This document shows, one piece after another, positions 23,060 to 25,864 of a DNA stretch of 25,864 nucleotides. The DNA is taken from contig CALFNW010000108.1 of assembly GCA_937902275.1 (NCBI GenBank), forward strand, positions 1 through 25,864. Direction: 5' to 3'. Position 1 is the stretch's first letter. Every line of letters starts with the position of its first letter. The stretch is from UBA4717 sp002404395 (lineage in GTDB: Bacteria; Bacillota; Clostridia; Oscillospirales; CAG-272). A program made the position numbers and the translations under genes. The notes beneath the pieces are model-generated. The model made no database searches and was not told the origin of the DNA. It saw nothing but the letters and a program-made list of their open reading frames with translations.

Positions 23060-24247
23060 TTATTTGCCGAGCAATCGCTCCACGGCGCTTGAAACATCAT
23101 CCGCATTTCCGAATGACGAGATACGCAAGCAACCGCTTCCGTTTTTGCCGAATCCTTCGCCCGGTGTTCCCGCGATCCCATAGTTTTCAAGCAAATAGTC
23201 GAAATATTCGTATCCGCTCATATTATGCGGACATTCAAGCCAGATATACGGCGAACTGTCTCCGCCCGTGTGCCTTATTCCGAGCCTGTCAAATGCAGCG
23301 GCAAGTCGTTTCGCATTATTCTTATAGTAGCGAATATTTGCCTCTGCCTGCGATCTTCCCTCGGACGTAAACATGGCGGCGGCTCCGCGCTGTGTGATAT
23401 ACGATACACCGTTGCTTTTTACCGAGCTGTAACGCCTGAAAAGTCTGTTAAAATTCCGGCCGTCAAAGCAAATATCTTTCGGCACCACGGTGAAACCGCA
23501 TCTGACGCCGGTAAAACCGGCGCTTTTGGAAAACGATCTTAATTCGACCGCACACTTTTTCGCGTCCTCAATTTCATATATGCTGTGAGGATACTGCGGA
23601 TATTTTTCAGAATCAATAAACGCTTCGTACGCCGCGTCGAACAGGATCAACGCCTCGTTTTCAAGCGCGTACTTCACCCATTTTCCGAGCCCGTCACGAT
23701 CGTATACCGCGCCGGTCGGATTGTTAGGAGAGCATATATATATAAGTTGAGCGCGTACGTCTGCGTCGGGAAGCGGAAGATAGTTATTTGACGGCAATGC
23801 GTCTGCAAACAGTATTTCCCGTCCGCTTATAATATTCGTATCCGCATACACAGGGTATACCGGGTCGCTTATAAGCACGGTGTTTTCCCGCTCAAACAGC
23901 TCCGATATCGTACCGAGTTCGCCTTTAATGCCGTCATTTATAAAAATTTCGTCAAGATCGAGGTGAACTCCGCGCACCGCATACTCAAGAGCGATCGGTG
24001 TCCTCAAAAACTCGTATCCCTGCTCGGGTCCGTAGCCTTTAAAGGTCTCGCTCTTCTCAAGCTCAAGTGCGGCGCTCACCATTGCTTCGACTGCCGCACG
24101 GCACAGCGGAAGTGTAACGTCTCCGATCCCGAGCCTGATTATTTTTCTGCCGCCATTATGCAGTTTTGAAAAAGCCGCTATTTTTTTTGCCACCCCGGCA
24201 AAGAGATAGTCCTCCGAAAGCGCATCAAAGTTTCCGTTTGGCTTCAT
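23060..24247 (-). CDS. dapL: LL-diaminopimelate aminotransferase DapL
   Basis: 395 aa. A PLP enzyme that converts tetrahydrodipicolinate and glutamate directly to LL-diaminopimelate, bypassing the acylated DapD/DapC/DapE route. Class I/II aminotransferase motifs are IRLGIGDVTLPL, KGYGPEQGYEFLR, ISDPVYPVYADT and SPNNPTGA (173-180), FDAAYEAF, and the PLP lysine Lys241 in SFSKSAGFTG. The C-terminus includes ECPHNMSGYEYFDYLL and TPGEGFGKNGSGCLRISSF. The specific LL-DAP assignment rests on the overall pattern with GYGPEQGYEFLR and on the adjacent dapF. The ATG lies 6 bp after the dapF stop, with GGAGG in the end of dapF, so the pair is tightly coupled. Confidence 0.93.
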   Translation of the reverse strand: MKPNGNFDALSEDYLFAGVAKKIAAFSKLHNGGRKIIRLGIGDVTLPLCRAAVEAMVSAALELEKSETFKGYGPEQGYEFLRTPIALEYAVRGVHLDLDEIFINDGIKGELGTISELFERENTVLISDPVYPVYADTNIISGREILFADALPSNNYLPLPDADVRAQLIYICSPNNPTGAVYDRDGLGKWVKYALENEALILFDAAYEAFIDSEKYPQYPHSIYEIEDAKKCAVELRSFSKSAGFTGVRCGFTVVPKDICFDGRNFNRLFRRYSSVKSNGVSYITQRGAAAMFTSEGRSQAEANIRYYKNNAKRLAAAFDRLGIRHTGGDSSPYIWLECPHNMSGYEYFDYLLENYGIAGTPGEGFGKNGSGCLRISSFGNADDVSSAVERLLGK

Positions 24248-24253
24248 ATATCC

Positions 24254-25093
24254 TCAAACCTCCGTGACACCCGAGAATACGCGCACCGCGTCTCCTGCGA
24301 GTTTGGTCTCACCGTCGGGTCTGCAGACCACCTCAAGCTCACCGCCGCGCATCTGCACGCAAAGCTTTTCACCCCAAGCGCAATATCCGTTGGAATATGC
24401 GGCAAACGCCGCCGCGCACGCGCCGGTACCGCACGCCAAGGTTTCTCCGCTTCCTCGCTCCCACACACGTACATTGAGCCGACCGTCGGGGCGGAAAACG
24501 GCAAGCTCCACATTCACACGCTCGGTAAACAAGCTTGAAAATTCAAGCCCGCGTCCGAGCTTATCAAGCTTCGGCGTATCAATATCATCGGTAAAAACAA
24601 CGCAGTGCGGATTTCCGACCGACACTGCGTTTATCCTGTATTTTCCGCTCAAAGACGTAACACGCCCCGAGCCGTCCTTGCGATATTTTTCACATATCAG
24701 CTCCGGTGCGGCGCTTGCAATACCCATATCGACGACAGCCCCGACCGCACTGCGGTCCCGAATCAACAGATCAAGCGTCCTGAGTCCGCTTTCGGTCTCG
24801 ATCAGCAAAACGGTTCGGTCGGTCGCCCCGACATCGTACAGATACTTACCTACGCATCTTATCGCATTTCCGCACATTTTGCCTTCACTGCCGTCGGAAT
24901 TGAACATGCGCATTTTAGCATCTGCCTTATCCGACGGCAGGATCAGCACGATACCGTCCCCGCCGATCCCGAAATGGCGGTCGCAAAGCTTTTCACAACA
25001 CTTTGACGGATCAGGGATCTGCCCTCCCGAACGCATATCAAAAAATATGTAATCGTTTCCGCACCCATGCATCTTCACAAACGGAAGCTCCAA
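24254..25093 (-). CDS. dapF: Diaminopimelate epimerase DapF
   Basis: 279 aa from a TTG at 25093, chosen because GGAGGG lies 6 nt upstream; a TTG at 25111 lies before that site. It interconverts LL- and meso-diaminopimelate, the form used for lysine and peptidoglycan. The two catalytic cysteines are Cys74 in KMCGNAIRC and Cys221 in TLACGTGACA. Other family segments are FVKMHGCGNDYIFFD, HFGIGGDGIVLI, SVGNPHCVVF and VRVWERGSGET. It sits between gltD (27 bp upstream) and dapL (6 bp downstream). The order of reactions is DapL then DapF, the reverse of the gene order. Confidence 0.94.
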   Translation of the reverse strand: MELPFVKMHGCGNDYIFFDMRSGGQIPDPSKCCEKLCDRHFGIGGDGIVLILPSDKADAKMRMFNSDGSEGKMCGNAIRCVGKYLYDVGATDRTVLLIETESGLRTLDLLIRDRSAVGAVVDMGIASAAPELICEKYRKDGSGRVTSLSGKYRINAVSVGNPHCVVFTDDIDTPKLDKLGRGLEFSSLFTERVNVELAVFRPDGRLNVRVWERGSGETLACGTGACAAAFAAYSNGYCAWGEKLCVQMRGGELEVVCRPDGETKLAGDAVRVFSGVTEV

Positions 25094-25120
25094 ACGCAAC
25101 CCTCCGATCAATAATAAGCC

Positions 25121-25864
25121 TCACATATTACTGTATCCCATAAGGTATCTGTCTACTTCCTTTGCACATTCACGTCCCTCGGATATTGCATGGACCACAA
25201 GCGACTGTCCGCGCCTTACGTCTCCGGCGGCAAACACACCGTTTTTGGAGGTCATATAACTGCCGTCAGCCGTTTTAAGCGTGCCGCGCGGAGTTTTTTC
25301 GGCTCCGAGCGCTTTTTCCACATAGTCCTCACAGCCTACGAACCCTGCCGCAATAAGCAAAAGCTCACATTTGAGAGTCTGATTGCCGGCTTCAAGCGGC
25401 TTGAAATCGTCCCCTAACTTCACCGTCACTACCGCGCGCAGCTCGCCCTTGTCCGTGCGCACAAATTCCTTCACCGTCGTACGATATCTGCGGGGATCGT
25501 GTCCGAACAGCGCGATCGCTTCCTCCTGCCCGTAATCGGTCTTCTTTACACGAGGCCATTCTGGCCAAAGGTTATCAGCCGCACGTTCTTTCGGCGGCTC
25601 GGGCATCATTTCAAGTTGTGTGACCGAGCGGCAGCCCTGCCTTATCGCCGTAGCAACACAGTCGTTTCCCGTGTCGCCGCCGCCGACAATAACCACATTT
25701 TTGCCTTTGGCGTTTATTGCAAACGTCGAAGCGTCGCCTATGACCTTTTCGGTAGCCGCTGTCAGATAATCGACCGCAAAATAAACGCCGCTTCCCTCTC
25801 TGCCCGCACCGCTCAGATCGCGCGGCTTTTTAGAACCGCAGCAAAGCACTACCGCGTCGAAGCG
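25121..25864 (-). CDS. gltD: Glutamate synthase small subunit-like oxidoreductase (GltD), C-terminal 247 residues; 5' end outside window
   Basis: The reading frame is open to the window edge (first complete codon 25864-25862), so roughly the N-terminal half is missing. GltD supplies electrons from NAD(P)H to GltB, which makes two glutamates from glutamine and 2-oxoglutarate. Visible motifs are FDAVVLCCGSKKPRDL, the NADP-binding NVVIVGGGDTGNDCVATAIRQG, the characteristic LEMMPEPPKERAADNLWPEWPRV, and the FAD-contacting segment NGVFAAGDVRRGQSLVVHAISEGRECA. The C-terminus is complete (DRYLMGYSNM). Related stand-alone NADPH oxidoreductases exist, but the NLWPEWP segment favours GltD. It probably leads the operon into dapF. 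Confidence 0.92.
   Translation of the reverse strand, partial: RFDAVVLCCGSKKPRDLSGAGREGSGVYFAVDYLTAATEKVIGDASTFAINAKGKNVVIVGGGDTGNDCVATAIRQGCRSVTQLEMMPEPPKERAADNLWPEWPRVKKTDYGQEEAIALFGHDPRRYRTTVKEFVRTDKGELRAVVTVKLGDDFKPLEAGNQTLKCELLLIAAGFVGCEDYVEKALGAEKTPRGTLKTADGSYMTSKNGVFAAGDVRRGQSLVVHAISEGRECAKEVDRYLMGYSNM

Noticed and set aside
1..25864. CRISPR array, prophage or insertion sequence
   Set aside because: No regularly spaced direct repeats, phage structural genes or transposase-like proteins were seen.

Overview
The window looks like a chromosomal piece of a low-to-mid-GC Bacillota genome, most probably class Clostridia and perhaps an uncultured Oscillospirales-type gut bacterium. Supporting signs are a perfect CIRCE operator ahead of an hrcA-grpE-dnaK-dnaJ-prmA-rsmE gene order, strong purine-rich ribosome binding sites, consensus sigma-A type promoters, a tRNA with encoded CCA, lysine biosynthesis through DapL, and an ftsE-ftsX-M23 peptidase-ctpA cluster. 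The genus cannot be fixed from this sequence alone.

Left part, plus strand (1-9070): the 3' part of a tRNA-Glu and its terminator are followed by four tandem paralogous lipoproteins of the ABC extracellular solute-binding type (473, 473, 475 and 474 aa). Each is a separate transcription unit. Copies 1-3 have near-consensus promoters and strong intrinsic terminators; copy 4 has weaker signals. No permease or ATPase gene accompanies them. A fifth secreted lipoprotein follows: an SGNH/GDSL hydrolase with an N-terminal module resembling those of carbohydrate-active enzymes. Together this reads as a locus for capturing and deacylating extracellular glycans.

Middle, minus strand (9129-15025): a 21-bp bidirectional terminator separates the lipoprotein region from a run transcribed leftward: CdaR/PucR-like regulator, ftsE, ftsX, M23 coiled-coil murein hydrolase, S41 C-terminal processing protease, greA. 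FtsEX with an EnvC/PcsB-like hydrolase is the known machine coupling ATP hydrolysis to septal peptidoglycan splitting.

Right part, minus strand (15051-25864): an unknown membrane protein and rsmE share a perfect promoter that overlaps a palindrome. Next, reading leftward, is the heat-shock operon hrcA-grpE-dnaK-dnaJ-prmA, starting at CIRCE and ending at a strong terminator. Last comes gltD (cut by the window edge)-dapF-dapL, which joins glutamate synthesis to the glutamate-dependent aminotransferase route to meso-diaminopimelate.

The housekeeping right half is ordinary. The unusual material is the orphan binding-protein array with its patchwork nucleotide similarity, and a few uncharacterised cis-elements: phased GCAAA motifs, paired hairpins, recurrent CCGCC-TGC-GGCGG mini-hairpins, and dyads near promoters.
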